Below are positions 35,124 through 44,051 of a DNA stretch of 64,000 nt, in pieces. Made by a program: the position numbers and the translations under genes. The notes beneath the pieces were generated by a model. That model did not search any database and had not been told where the DNA came from. It was given only the letters and a program-made list of their open reading frames with translations. The first letter of the stretch is position 1, and the number at the start of each line of letters is the position of its first letter. The stretch lies in contig NZ_UYZY01000005.1 in assembly GCF_900626075.1 (NCBI RefSeq), forward strand, positions 124,001 through 188,000, written 5' to 3'. The DNA comes from Clostridium transplantifaecale. Lineage in GTDB: Bacteria > Bacillota > Clostridia > Lachnospirales > Lachnospiraceae.

Positions 35124-35173
35124 TTGACCGTGAGCCATGATCTTCATTTTTGAGGAACATGGCTCACGGTCAA
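35124..35173. repeat. Perfect 16-bp inverted repeat
   Basis: TTGACCGTGAGCCATG and CATGGCTCACGGTCAA are perfect inverted arms around an 18-base loop. There is no T-run, so it is not an ordinary terminator. It lies at the entry to the decayed zone, next to integrative-element debris, and could be a recombination site, an origin of transfer or an operator. Confidence 0.7.
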
Positions 35174-35223
35174 TTTGTAAGATTTGAAGGACCAAAAGAC
35201 GAAAATGTGAGGAAGGAGGTATC

Positions 35224-35403
35224 ATGCCAATGAGAGATTATGAGGTGAACACCGCCGTGTTATTTCATACCGGTTTCGATGACATGGAATGCAACCGCCT
35301 GATGTTTGAGGGTATGAAAGATAAAATCGTCAATGAAAGGAAAGAAGGGGAGGACTTAAACTATTTGGAGTCGATGCTTCTAGAAGACAATGGTCAATGG
35401 TGA
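35224..35403 (+). CDS. Small protein of unknown function, 59 residues
   Basis: Begins MPMRDYEVNTAVLFHTGFDD after a very strong AAGGAGGTATC site and ends with NGQW. Acidic and soluble, no recognised domain. The strong ribosome binding site suggests a real gene, but it may be the 5' end of a truncated mobile-element gene, given what surrounds it. Confidence 0.5.
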   Translation: MPMRDYEVNTAVLFHTGFDDMECNRLMFEGMKDKIVNERKEGEDLNYLESMLLEDNGQW

Positions 35404-35606
35404 TTCCAATCTAAGGCATTAAGCATGAGTGGTTTTAGTATATGCTGCATATCATCCTTTTTGTAGGCGTACTCTACCACCATCATTTCAAGTAACGCAC
35501 GGATGCTGCAGTCATCTTCAATCTTGAAATGGATATATTCAGCGGCAAACGAGTTGGTAGCCGGGTCAAGCAAAAAATGAAATAACTTTGAGGTGGCAGA
35601 CAGCAT
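35394..35606 (-). CDS. Small hypothetical protein, 70 residues
   Basis: Reads MLSATSKLFHFLLDP, with protein-like composition (hydrophobic and acidic alternation) but no clear ribosome binding site. It overlaps the end of the preceding small gene on the opposite strand by 10 bp. Possibly a fragment of an integrative-element gene; function unknown. Confidence 0.35.
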   Translation of the reverse strand: MLSATSKLFHFLLDPATNSFAAEYIHFKIEDDCSIRALLEMMVVEYAYKKDDMQHILKPLMLNALDWNHH

Positions 35607-35616
35607 AGGGAGGTGC

Positions 35617-35880
35617 TCGTCTGAGCTACTTCTCCTACATCTGCTTTGAAGAAATTCCGCACCGTGCCAAGGCTGTTTATATGTACCTTAAAGACCGCTC
35701 CAACAAGGACGGCAAATGTGGCCCGCCATTGGCACCATGGATCGTGAACGCCACCTCTCCCGCAGAACGGTAAAGTTCACAGGCCATCGCCGATCTGGAG
35801 AAAGCAGGCAGGCTCACCAAGGGGAATCTCTGTGCTTTCGGTGGCGTGAGGTAAAATGCAGATCCAAAACGGATAGTAAT
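35617..35880 (+). pseudogene. Remnant of a helix-turn-helix protein of integrative elements
   Basis: Translation around 35620-35770 gives EEIPHRAKAVYMYLKDRSNK and further DGKCGPPLAP, followed after a stop by AIADLEKAGRLTKG. This matches the layout of HTH replication or regulatory proteins of clostridial conjugative elements (HRAKAVYMYLKDR, then an HTH ending ALADLEKAG). Most of the helix-turn-helix and the C-terminus are missing, and stop codons break the frame. Bases 35881-36000 hold nothing recognisable. Confidence 0.55.
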
Positions 35881-36000
35881 ACATATTAATGAGTCCTCTG
35901 GTTGCTCTGGTGAAGCTACACTTAGATTTAAGATTTTGAAATGCTAGAAGTGCCAACCGGTTTATAATATTTTAGATCTTGACAGGATATCTTTAATAAT

Positions 36001-36046
36001 TCTCAAACAATTTTCAATCAATACAAGAACAATTAGGAGATAGAAT
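36001..36046 (+). promoter_or_regulatory. Response-regulator-type promoter, site 1
   Basis: TCAAACAATTT, TCAATCAATAC and AAGAACAATTA follow each other at 11-bp steps (from 36003). A -10 box TAGAAT (36041-36046) starts 16 bp after the start of the third repeat. The same element occurs at four other promoters (37246, 38791, 39416, 44456). Confidence 0.6.
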
Positions 36047-36093
36047 ACAAATATCAAGTGACAAACCATTAAAAATATTGGAGGAAATTTAGT

Positions 36094-36462
36094 ATGGAGA
36101 AGAAAAATTTTGTATCACTAATTATGGGAACTGTCGGCGGTATTTTGTTCGCAGTTGGTATGTGCATGTGTATGTTGCCTGAATGGAACGCATTTTCTCA
36201 AGGCATTGTAATTTCTGCCGTAGGATTAGTTGTGCTGCTAGCAATGATGGTTGTTCGACGTAAAATGGAAGGGAAACCTGCAATCAAGTTAAATGCAAAA
36301 GTGCTTGGTACCATAACACTTGGTATTGTTGGAGCTTTAGCACTAGGAATTGGCATGTGTTTAACAATGGTGTGGGGTATGCTTGTATCTGGTATCATAG
36401 TAGGAATTATTGGTATCGTCTTACTGATGTGTTTAATTCCAATCTGCAAGGGATTAAAATAG
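36094..36462 (+). CDS. Small four-helix membrane protein (family A)
   Basis: A 122-residue protein with four hydrophobic segments and a basic connector (RRKMEGKPAIKLNAK). The second half (TLGIVGALALGIGMCLTMVW, then GIIVGIIGIVLL) is clearly related to the protein at 41235-41609 (LGIVSALVLGIGMCCTMVW, GIVIGVIGLAGI). Function unknown. It has its own operator-bearing promoter, so it probably belongs to the regulon of the nearby two-component system. GGAGGAAATTTAGT precedes ATG. Confidence 0.7.
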   Translation: MEKKNFVSLIMGTVGGILFAVGMCMCMLPEWNAFSQGIVISAVGLVVLLAMMVVRRKMEGKPAIKLNAKVLGTITLGIVGALALGIGMCLTMVWGMLVSGIIVGIIGIVLLMCLIPICKGLK

Positions 36463-36797
36463 AAAACTATGAAAGGTTTAAAAAATCTGTTCAGATAATA
36501 ATCTTGAATTTAATAGGATGAAACAAGATGAAAATTCAAATCTTATCATTGGAAGAGAACTCTGTGCAGGAGCTCGCATGTTACCAGAATTCGATTAGGG
36601 AAAAAATTGCGGAACAATAGATATGGTTATATATGTAAAATAGTATAACTCAACGCAATAAACAATGTACACATGGGGGATGAAAAACATGATTCCGTAT
36701 TTTGACTGCTTTATCAGCTACCTTAGTGAATCGCAGCAATTGTAATTGTTATAATGAGGTTAAATAAAAATACTAAAATTAGAAGGAGATTATAAAA
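36463..36797. other. Spacer with a possible 30-residue frame
   Basis: AT-rich. A small frame at 36528-36620 (MKIQILSLEENSVQELACYQ...) and a shorter one near 36690 have no good ribosome binding sites and look like debris. TATAAT at 36750-36755 may serve the next gene, without a clear -35. Confidence 0.35.
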
Positions 36798-37094
36798 ATG
36801 GCTAAATCAAAGCTGGTTGAAGTAAATGAGAAGATTGCAGAGGGCGTAGTTAGTGGTTATAAGAAAATAGAGGAAGGCGTTGTCCAAGGCTATCAGAAAA
36901 TGGAAGATGGCGTAGTTGGCAGTTTTACAAAAGTGACGGATAAATTTGTGGAATCATTTTTAACAAAGGATGTGGAATCAATCGAGGAGGCAAAACTGCG
37001 CATGACAGAGGCACAGGATGCCCGAGAAGCGGCCAAAAAGGCAGCAGAAGAGAAACATGCTGCACATCCTAACTATAAACACGAGAGTAAATAA
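36798..37094 (+). CDS. Small repeat-containing soluble protein
   Basis: A 98-residue protein with short internal repeats: EGVVSGYKKIEEGVV, QGYQKMEDGVVGSFTKV and DKFVESFL, in an 11-residue period that suggests a long amphipathic helix. The C-terminal half is charged (EEAKLRMTEAQDAREAAKK) and also helical. Similar small proteins occur in Lachnospiraceae, but no function is known to me. AGAAGGAGATTATAAA before ATG is a strong site. Confidence 0.7.
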   Translation: MAKSKLVEVNEKIAEGVVSGYKKIEEGVVQGYQKMEDGVVGSFTKVTDKFVESFLTKDVESIEEAKLRMTEAQDAREAAKKAAEEKHAAHPNYKHESK

Positions 37095-37245
37095 TGCAAA
37101 TAGATATTAATAGAATACAGACCGAATTACAGAGAATTATATCTTTGTGATTCGGTCTTTTTAATTCGATTATTGGTATTTCCAGTAAGAAGTAACATAT
37201 TGAGTCGGTGCGTTCAACTTTAAATGTAGAAGAGTAATTAATTAT

Positions 37246-37291
37246 TCTCAAACAAAACTCGAATAGTATCAAAATATAGACATGGTAATCT
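37246..37291 (+). promoter_or_regulatory. Response-regulator-type promoter, site 2
   Basis: TCAAACAAAAC, TCGAATAGTAT and CAAAATATAGA at 11-bp steps (from 37248), then TAATCT (37286-37291) as -10, 16-17 bp after the start of the last repeat. Serves the gene at 37382. Confidence 0.6.
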
Positions 37292-37381
37292 ATCAACATG
37301 ATTAACAGAGGGGAGGTGAATGGGGAAACAAATACTTATATAAGACAGGTACAGAAAACATAAAATGAGAGGAGATTATTT

Positions 37382-37711
37382 ATGAAATTATTTGAAAGTA
37401 TTGACTGGCTGTTAATAGGAACTAAGTATTTATCTTGGTCCATAGGCCTGATTGGGATTATAGGGTCTGTAATTTTATTTTTTGTAAATATTCCGCTGGG
37501 GATCGGATCGGCAATGGTATTTGCAGCCACATTTTTTTTGGCTATTTCCGTTACACTCCTGTTACTTCCGAGTCGATTTGCAAAGGGGAGATTGGAGGGA
37601 AATAAACGTTATATTACAGGCGCAATTACGTTTGTGATTGCTTTGGTTATTATGTTTGCTGTTTGGAATGTAAGCGGTGGATTTCCAAACCTGAACTTAA
37701 TCTTTGCGTAA
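37382..37711 (+). CDS. Small membrane protein, 109 residues
   Basis: Three to four hydrophobic segments (YLSWSIGLIGIIGSVILFFV; AMVFAATFFLAISVTLLLL; AITFVIALVIMFAVW) with a short basic loop (SRFAKGRLEGNKR). No family recognised. Its promoter carries the shared operator, so it is probably controlled by the response regulator at 39488. GAGAGGAGATTATTT precedes ATG. Confidence 0.65.
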   Translation: MKLFESIDWLLIGTKYLSWSIGLIGIIGSVILFFVNIPLGIGSAMVFAATFFLAISVTLLLLPSRFAKGRLEGNKRYITGAITFVIALVIMFAVWNVSGGFPNLNLIFA

Positions 37712-37716
37712 AATAT

Positions 37717-38226
37717 ATGATAGTGAATAATCAATATTTGGAGGGGCTGGTACTCTCCATTGATTTCAGAACAATGCATGACATGCGCCATAAAACAGAT
37801 TACAAAGCGGAGTAGGAATATTTGTTCATGCTTGAGGGTCAGAATTACGTTCTCTATCAGCCGGAGCAAGGAAAATTTGTAAGACGGGGTAATGATAAAT
37901 ATCAGCTTGAATATGTAAAGGAAGCGACAAATGGATTTAAGGAGTATGTAGAAAAATCCAGGCTTACCCTGGAGAACACACCAACCGGGCAGGCATCTGT
38001 TGCGGGAAGAACTTGTGATATTTATTCGATCTCTATAAAATTTGCTAACTTTGAACAAAGATATCAGTATGCGGTTGATCAGGAAACATTTGCCTGTTTG
38101 GAAGTAAAGAGCGAAGAGAGCATATCCGGTTTTGAGAAATCCGGAAGCGGTAGCTTTACTTGCATCAGATTTGATATAGATCAGATTGATTTACAGAAAG
38201 AATTATTGGACAACAAAAGTTTATAA
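37717..38226 (+). pseudogene. Protein of unknown family broken by an in-frame stop
   Basis: A frame from ATG 37717 (MIVNNQYLEGLVLSIDFRTM) is interrupted by TAG at 37813-37815 and continues in the same frame to 38226 (EYLFMLEGQNYVLYQPEQGK ...). No signal peptide is left, so the 5' end has probably been lost too. The C-terminal part has a beta-rich pattern (YQYAVDQETFACLEV) like secreted lipoprotein domains. Not assigned to a family. Confidence 0.55.
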
Positions 38227-38250
38227 AAACTGAGAAACAGAGGGGATTTT

Positions 38251-38698
38251 TTGGGAAATATAATTTCTTATCTGCATTGGAGGGGGGACTTAACATGGTT
38301 AGAAGCACCTTTTAATGAGGTGGACAATCTAATTTTGTCTTGTTTATCTTATTTTGATTTTGAGGGTATTGTACCGGGAGCAGAAGAAAATCCAGTTTCC
38401 TTAAAACAAGCGGCAGTTCGAAATTCCATTATTTATTGGAGGCGGTGTCTTCACATCACAGGATAAAGAACACTTTTTAAGTTTGGGAGCGGATGGTGTG
38501 CAGGTTGGGACACGCTTTATAGCGACAGAAGAATGCGACGCCATAACCCAACAACCGCAAAATATTGTATATCCCAGGCTTTAATTAATGCGGTTAAGGG
38601 AGATGTGGAAAACGGGTTGATCTTTTGCAGTGCAAAAGTAGGACAGATTAAACGGATACAGACGGTCAGGCAGGTAATGGAAGAGCTGGGAGTATAGG
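38251..38698 (+). pseudogene. Chimeric debris: DUF2974-type N-terminus joined to a nitronate monooxygenase-like fragment
   Basis: The first 58 codons (MGNIISYLHWRGDLTWLEAP; EVDNLILSCLSYFDF) match the start of DUF2974/Mbeg1-like hydrolases. Then, in another frame, GGGVFTSQDKEHFLSLGADG and VQVGTRFIATEECDA appear, typical of nitronate monooxygenase/FabK-like flavoproteins, and after a further jump ALINAVKGDVENGLIFC and RQVMEELGV, the usual C-terminus. Several internal segments are missing. Two unrelated genes have thus been fused by deletions. Confidence 0.6.
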
Positions 38699-38790
38699 AG
38701 GAGTGTTTGTGGAAGATATTTTATATGAAAAGCTGAAGAGGACTGATATTACCATTGGGTAAAAATAAGACATGTCATAATTAATATGAT

Positions 38791-38834
38791 TCAAACAATA
38801 CTCGAATCAATCTAAAACAAAAGGGAGGTATAGT
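38791..38834 (+). promoter_or_regulatory. Response-regulator-type promoter, site 3
   Basis: TCAAACAATAC, TCGAATCAATC and TAAAACAAAAG at 11-bp steps, then TATAGT (38829-38834) 16 bp after the start of the last repeat. It precedes the 34-residue gene at 38881. Bases 38699-38790 contain only a short truncated frame. Confidence 0.55.
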
Positions 38835-38880
38835 ATCATCATAGTAACTTTTGAGTGCAAATAAGAAAGTGAGCAAAATT

Positions 38881-38985
38881 ATGAAAACAATTCTGAAGGC
38901 AGTGGCATGTATTTCTATGATTGGTCTGGTTGTATATTGTGTTAAAACATTCTGGGAACGGCATCAGGAAAAGAATTATTGCTAA
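38881..38985 (+). CDS. 34-residue single-pass membrane peptide
   Basis: MKTILKAVACISMIGLVVYC followed by VKTFWERHQEKNYC: one hydrophobic segment and a charged tail. No strong ribosome binding site, but the shared operator and a -10 box lie about 50 bp upstream, suggesting controlled expression. No family known. Confidence 0.45.
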   Translation: MKTILKAVACISMIGLVVYCVKTFWERHQEKNYC

Positions 38986-39021
38986 GAAGCAATGATAGAA
39001 TGATTATGGGGAGATGGCGGC

Positions 39022-39411
39022 TTGGACATTAGGAGAAAAGAAATTTATTTTGACTTATTAAAACAAATGGAGGAAAATCCAAACCTCCAGGAAATGAAAA
39101 AATATCCGCAGCATGGAACAAATAATTGTTTTCAGCACAGTCACAATGTCGCGGTATATAGTTTTTTTCTTGCCGTAAGAAACGCCAGGGAGCATTTTAT
39201 ACTGGATAGAAAAACGGAAAATATCATAAACAGTCATATGTGGCCTTTACCATTTTCTGAGATGCCGAAATCAAGAGAGGCAGTACTGGTGAATCTGTCC
39301 GATAAGTTTTGTGCCTATCAGGAGATGAATAGGGGGATGCGGTCGATTGAACAGATGTCAGGTAAGTCGATTTTCCTACAGTCAGTGGACGGAAGGGAAA
39401 AGAAATTTTAA
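39022..39411 (+). pseudogene. HD-domain phosphohydrolase with internal deletion
   Basis: The N-terminal part (CFQHSHNVAVYSFFLA) and the C-terminal part (RNAREHFILDRKTENII, NSHMWPLPFSEMPKSREAV, ADKFCAYQE-like NLSDKFCAYQE) belong to a clostridial HD-domain family. The segment between them, which normally contains the metal-binding HD pair and a FLYDWH...GFxHP stretch, is absent and the flanks are joined in frame. The product would lack the active site. TTG start at 39022. Confidence 0.6.
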
Positions 39412-39415
39412 TAAT

Positions 39416-39440
39416 TCTCAAACAATTGGTATGGTATACT
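39416..39440 (+). promoter_or_regulatory. Response-regulator-type promoter, site 4 (autoregulation)
   Basis: One good TCAAACAATTG repeat (39418-39428) with TATACT (39435-39440) beginning 17 bp after its start. Placement before the response regulator gene suggests autoregulation. Confidence 0.55.
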
Positions 39441-39487
39441 CTAGGCAGAAGTTATGCTATACGTGTATGATGGAAGGAGAAATTACT

Positions 39488-40159
39488 ATGATCCATATCT
39501 TAATTGTGGAGGACGATTCCGGGTTGAATCAGTTTGTCTGTTCTTATTTGAATAACAGCGGTTTTATGGCAAAAGGCTGCTTAAATGCCCAGGATGCCTA
39601 TGATGAAATGTACAACAGTATTTATGATTTGATTATATCGGATATTATGATGCCGGGGATTGATGGGTTTGAATTTGCAAAATCAGTCAGGCAGGTGAAT
39701 AAGACAATTCCCATTCTGTTCATGTCGGCAAAGGATGATTTATCTTCCAAGCAGAAGGGATTTCAGTTCGGGATTGATGATTACATGGTAAAACCGATTG
39801 AAGTTGAGGAGCTGCTTCTGCGCGTGCGTGCCCTTTTGCGCCGGGCCAACATTGAAATGGAACGGAAACTGACCATTGGCAATCTGGTGCTGGATGCTGA
39901 TGCGGTGACTGCCGTTGTGGATCAGACAGAGATCGCAGTTACGACCAGGGAGTTTAATATCCTGTATAAGCTGCTTTCCTATCCCAATAAAACATTTTCC
40001 AGAGGGCAGCTGATGGATGAATTCTGGGGGGTGGAAAGTGACATCGGGCTGCGGGCGGTTGATGTATATATCACGGGGATCCGTAAAAAGTTTTCCGATT
40101 GTGATGGTTTTCAACTCAAAACTGTCCGTGGGCTTGGGTATAAGGCGGTGCTGCAATGA
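39488..40159 (+). CDS. OmpR/PhoB family response regulator
   Basis: A 223-residue protein. Receiver domain: acidic pair in LIVEDDSG, phosphoacceptor Asp in LIISDIMMPG, Lys in YMVKPIEVEE. Winged-helix output domain: ITLTTREF-like AVTTREFNILYKLLSYPNKT, FSRGQLMDEFWG and TVRGLGYKA. It overlaps the kinase start by 4 bp (ATGA). PhoB-type regulators bind 11-bp direct repeats next to -10 boxes, which is what is seen at five promoters around this gene. GGAGAAATTACT precedes ATG 39488. Confidence 0.93.
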   Translation: MIHILIVEDDSGLNQFVCSYLNNSGFMAKGCLNAQDAYDEMYNSIYDLIISDIMMPGIDGFEFAKSVRQVNKTIPILFMSAKDDLSSKQKGFQFGIDDYMVKPIEVEELLLRVRALLRRANIEMERKLTIGNLVLDADAVTAVVDQTEIAVTTREFNILYKLLSYPNKTFSRGQLMDEFWGVESDIGLRAVDVYITGIRKKFSDCDGFQLKTVRGLGYKAVLQ

Positions 40160-41220
40160 ATGAGAAACGAGCGGAACTCCGCTACAAAAGAAGCTTGTTT
40201 TCCATACGGTCTTATATATTTTATTTTCTCCTGATTGCTTTTGCAATTACTTGCTGCTTACTGCTGTTTTTGAGTCATTTGGAAGTGGATTATGGAAGTG
40301 TTTACGAAAGCGGTAAGCTGACCGCGGCAAATGTGGTATTAATCAGTCTTATCATTACCGTTTTAGATGGAATATACCATAAAATAACATTGGAGTATCC
40401 CATGAAACGTCTGTTAAAGGCTTCACAGACCTTGATAGAAGGTGATTTTTCTGTGCGGATTCCCCTTTCCCATGGGTATGACAGCAGGAATCAGCTTGAT
40501 GTACTGATTGAAAATTTTAACCGGATAGCGGAGGAATTATCCAGTGTGGAAACGCTGAGGACTGATTTTATCTCCAATGTATCTCATGAAATTAAGACAC
40601 CACTGTCAGCGATGCAGAATTATGCTTCTTTACTGCAGACAGAAGACCTTTCGGAAGAACAAAAGAAAGAGTATGCAGGAACAATTGTCGATGCCTGCCG
40701 TAGACTGACAGGGCTGATTACAAATATTCTAAAGCTTAATAAGCTGGAAAATCAACAGATATTTCCAGAAACAGAGGAGTTTGACTTAGACACACAGCTG
40801 TCAGAGTGTATTTTAAACCTGGATGAGGTGCTGGAACGGCAGAATCTGGATGTGGTGGTAGAGCTGGAGGAACGGGTAAAGGTAAAATCTGACGCAGAGC
40901 TGTTAAGTCTGGTCTGGAATAATCTTTTGTCCAATGCCATAAAATTCACACCGCCCGGCGGACAGATTGGGATCAGCATGAAAACAGAGGATCATATGGC
41001 AGTAATTAAAATCTGGGATACAGGATGTGGAATCAGCAGCGAGGTAGGAAAACGGATCTTTGAGAAATTTTATCAGGCAGATGGTTCCCATGCAACACAA
41101 GGGAATGGTCTGGGTCTTGCGCTGGTAAAACGGGTGGTGGATATTGTCGGGGGCGATATTTCTGTTGAAAGCGAATTAGGAAAGGGAAGTACCTTTACGG
41201 TACATCTTAAGAAATCATAG
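40156..41220 (+). CDS. Sensor histidine kinase
   Basis: A 354-residue protein with two transmembrane segments (SYIFYFLLIAFAITCCLLLF; NVVLISLIITVLDGIY) and a very short extracellular loop of about 20 residues, typical of kinases that sense within the membrane. A HAMP-like linker, the H box (FISNVSHEIKTPLSAMQNYA), N box (LVWNNLLSNAIKFT), G1 (IWDTGCGIS) and G2 (GNGLGLALVKR) follow. The short loop and the neighbouring efflux genes suggest sensing of membrane-active compounds or antimicrobial peptides; that is inference. Confidence 0.93.
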   Translation: MNEKRAELRYKRSLFSIRSYIFYFLLIAFAITCCLLLFLSHLEVDYGSVYESGKLTAANVVLISLIITVLDGIYHKITLEYPMKRLLKASQTLIEGDFSVRIPLSHGYDSRNQLDVLIENFNRIAEELSSVETLRTDFISNVSHEIKTPLSAMQNYASLLQTEDLSEEQKKEYAGTIVDACRRLTGLITNILKLNKLENQQIFPETEEFDLDTQLSECILNLDEVLERQNLDVVVELEERVKVKSDAELLSLVWNNLLSNAIKFTPPGGQIGISMKTEDHMAVIKIWDTGCGISSEVGKRIFEKFYQADGSHATQGNGLGLALVKRVVDIVGGDISVESELGKGSTFTVHLKKS

Positions 41221-41234
41221 GAGGTTTCTATATT

Positions 41235-41609
41235 ATGGAAGAAAACGAAAAGAAATTTATATATACGTATTCTGCGGGAGAGCAGGAAGAAATTAAAAAT
41301 ATTCGCCGAAAATACATTCCGCCAGAGGAAAATAAGATTGAACAGCTGAGAAAACTGGATGAAAGCGCTACAAAAAAGGGTACGATTTTTTCACTTATTT
41401 TAGGCATTGTCAGCGCACTGGTATTGGGAATTGGTATGTGCTGCACTATGGTATGGGCGGATACTCTATTCATTCCAGGCATTGTGATCGGAGTGATAGG
41501 GCTTGCAGGAATTGGGGCGACCTATCCGCTGTATGTACGTATTACAAAAAAACAGCGGGAAAAATTAGCACCAAAAGTTATGGAACTTACCAATGAACTG
41601 ATAAAGTAA
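41235..41609 (+). CDS. Small membrane protein, paralogue of 36094 (family A)
   Basis: A 124-residue protein with a charged N-terminal half (EEIKNIRRKYIPPEENKIEQ) and two hydrophobic segments sharing GIGMC-TMVW and GIVIG-IGL with the protein at 36094. It follows the kinase by 14 bp with an AGGAGG site, so it is part of the operon. It may modulate the kinase or act on the membrane; no function is known. Confidence 0.75.
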   Translation: MEENEKKFIYTYSAGEQEEIKNIRRKYIPPEENKIEQLRKLDESATKKGTIFSLILGIVSALVLGIGMCCTMVWADTLFIPGIVIGVIGLAGIGATYPLYVRITKKQREKLAPKVMELTNELIK

Positions 41610-41651
41610 CCTGCACTTTTCGTATGGTGAAAATGATGAAAGTGTGCAGAA

Positions 41652-43035
41652 ATGAAAGGAATAGATTTATCACAAGGTAATATTAATAAATTAGTGGTGC
41701 GGACTGCAGTCCCTATGGTGGTCGCACAGCTTGTCAGTATGCTCTATAATATTGTTGACCGTATTTTTGTAGGAAGAATACCGGGTATCGGAGCCGTAGC
41801 TCTGGGTGGTGTAGGAATTTATCTGCCTGTCAATATTATATTTATGGCAGTCAGCCTGCTATTCGGAGGAGGAGGTGCTCCCCAGGCAGCCATTGCACTT
41901 GGGACTGGGGATAAGAAAAAGGCAGAGAAATATCTTGGTTACTGCTTTCTTCCTCTGGTGGCGGCAGGAGTATTGTTCAGCGTTTGTCTGTATTTTTTTG
42001 GAGAACAGATTTTGCCTCTGTTTGGCGCTACAGAAACCAATCTTCCCTATGCACTCACCTATGTGCGAATTATCTGTGTTGGAATCCCGTTTTCCATGCT
42101 GATTACCGGTATGAATATATTTATCAATACCCAGGGAAAAACATTTGTCGGCATGATAAGTGTCATCATGGGCGCAGTGATTAACATCGTATTAGACGCA
42201 GTATTTATTCTTGTTTTGGATATGGGAGTTGCGGGAGCGGCATGGGCGACCGTAATCGGGCAGATGGTTTCGTCAATATGGGTCATTGGGTATCTTGTGT
42301 CTCCTCATTCATTGATCCGTATCAGAAAATCAAATATGATTCCGGATTTAACGACACTTGGAAGTAATCGTATCTTTGGGGATTTCAAATTTTATAACGA
42401 CAGGAGCGGAGAGTATTGTCAATATTATTTTAAATTATTCCCTTAAGAAATATGGTGCAACGGCACTGACGGGGTATGCAATGGATGGAGCGACACTTGC
42501 CATTTCAGTCGGAACGATTGTTACAGTGACCTCTTCCTTCATCAGACAGCCAATTAACGGGTTTTGTCAGGGGCTTCAGCCTGTCATTAGCTATAACTTT
42601 GGAGCGGGAAAGCATGAACGTGTCCGTCAGGCCATTAAATGTTCCATCTTGATAACGACCGCTTACGCTGCAGTTTTGTGGCTATTTATGATGGTGGTGC
42701 CGGGAAGATTTTCCCAGATGTTCACAGAAAGCGGAGATGTGATCGGAGTTTCTATGAATCTGATCAGAATCTATATCTTTGGTATGATATTTGCCGGAGT
42801 GCAGTCTACGCTCATCCAGTCCTTTGTTGCCAGAGGAATGAAAAAGCAATCTCTTTTTGTATCAGCATTCAGTAAATGCCTGTATGTACCATTTCTTTTA
42901 ATACTTCCGGCAATAGTGAAACCGGCATTCAGTATGCCGGCTATTTACGGAGCACAGGCGATTACGGATGTGATAGGGGTATTGTTTATTGTGATACTCT
43001 ATAAAAAAGAACAGAGAACAGGAATGGCAATCTAG
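41652..43035 (+). pseudogene. MATE family efflux transporter with a frameshift
   Basis: The first frame (41652-42446) encodes MATE segments 1-6 (VVAQLVSMLYNIVDRIFVGR, GGGGAPQAAIALGTGDKKKA, NIFINTQGKTFVGMISVIMG). At about 42364 the reading shifts: IPDLTTLGS is followed by IVSLGISNFITTGAESIVNI only in the +1 frame, which stays open to 43035 with the second half (QPINGFCQGLQPVISYNFGA). One extra A in GGAAGTAATCG explains it. Either a recent pseudogene or a sequencing error; full length would be about 460 residues, normal for the family. Confidence 0.8.
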
Positions 43036-43063
43036 TGGTAGTTGTTTGAAATGGGGGCAGAAT

Positions 43064-43987
43064 ATGAAACTAAACTTGCCGGAAAAAAGTAATAAAAAGT
43101 TTGAACTGCCGAGACTTTCTGGGGGATTCCGTCTGATGCTCTATGGCGTTACTGTACTATGCAGTGCATGTTCCCTGCTGGAGACAATGGGGAGCCATTT
43201 AGGAGATGCGGCTGACATGGCCATCTATGTGGCAGCTGGTTGTGGGGTACTGTTATCCGGTTATTATTTGTATTACGATCTGACAGTAGGAATAAAAAAA
43301 ATGGTCAAGGATGTGAGGGATAAGTATGCTTTGGCAGATCGGATTTACGGAGATTATCACTACCGTACTGTCCTGTTTACGACATTTTCATTTCTGATTA
43401 ATGTTTTCTATGCAATCAGTAATGGTATTTTTGGCTGGTTTCAGCATTCAGCATGGCTGGGAACTCTTTCTGCCTATTACTTGGTTTTAAGTGTAATGAG
43501 GTTTGGGTTGATTCGATATGGCTGGAAGATATCAGACAAGCAGACTGACAGAAAACTAAAGCTGAGAGAGATCCGGATATACCGTAATATTGGTATTTTA
43601 ATGTTAATGAATACGATTGTATTAGATGGAGCGGTGCTTCTTCTGGTACATAGTGAAGGTGGAAAAAGCTATCCGGGAACTTTGGTTTTTGCGGTTGCAG
43701 CCTATACTTTTTACAAAATTATTATGTCAGTCATACATATGGTAAAAGCGAAACGACTGAAATCGCCGCTTTTGGTGGCTGTCCGTAATATTGGTTATGC
43801 GGATGCGCTGGTGTCCATGTTATCCCTGCAGACTGCGATGCTTGTTTCTTTTAGCGACGGAGTGCTGGATCCAAGAAGGCTGAATGGAATTTCAGGGGCA
43901 GCTGTCTGCGTGATTGTATCTTTTGTTGGAATCTATATGATATATTCCGCAGACAAGCAAAAAAAACTGTTGCTGGAGGAAAGCTAA
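43064..43987 (+). CDS. Multi-spanning membrane protein of unknown function
   Basis: A 307-residue protein with about eight hydrophobic segments (for example LMLYGVTVLCSACSLLETMG; MAIYVAAGCGVLLSGYYLYY; VIVSFVGIYMIYSA) and a conserved-looking amphipathic stretch (GIKKMVKDVRDKYALADRIY). Last intact gene of the two-component/MATE operon before a terminator. No family recognised with certainty. ATG 43064 follows GGGGGCAGAAT. Confidence 0.65.
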   Translation: MKLNLPEKSNKKFELPRLSGGFRLMLYGVTVLCSACSLLETMGSHLGDAADMAIYVAAGCGVLLSGYYLYYDLTVGIKKMVKDVRDKYALADRIYGDYHYRTVLFTTFSFLINVFYAISNGIFGWFQHSAWLGTLSAYYLVLSVMRFGLIRYGWKISDKQTDRKLKLREIRIYRNIGILMLMNTIVLDGAVLLLVHSEGGKSYPGTLVFAVAAYTFYKIIMSVIHMVKAKRLKSPLLVAVRNIGYADALVSMLSLQTAMLVSFSDGVLDPRRLNGISGAAVCVIVSFVGIYMIYSADKQKKLLLEES

Positions 43988-44002
43988 TCAGTTATAAAGT
44001 AT

Positions 44003-44051
44003 AAAACCTGTCTCAAATTGGCAATGGAAGCCGTTTTGGGCAGGTTTTTTT
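44003..44051 (+). terminator. Terminator of the two-component operon
   Basis: AAAACCTGTCTCAAA, a loop and TTTTGGGCAGGTTTTTTT. Confidence 0.8.
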
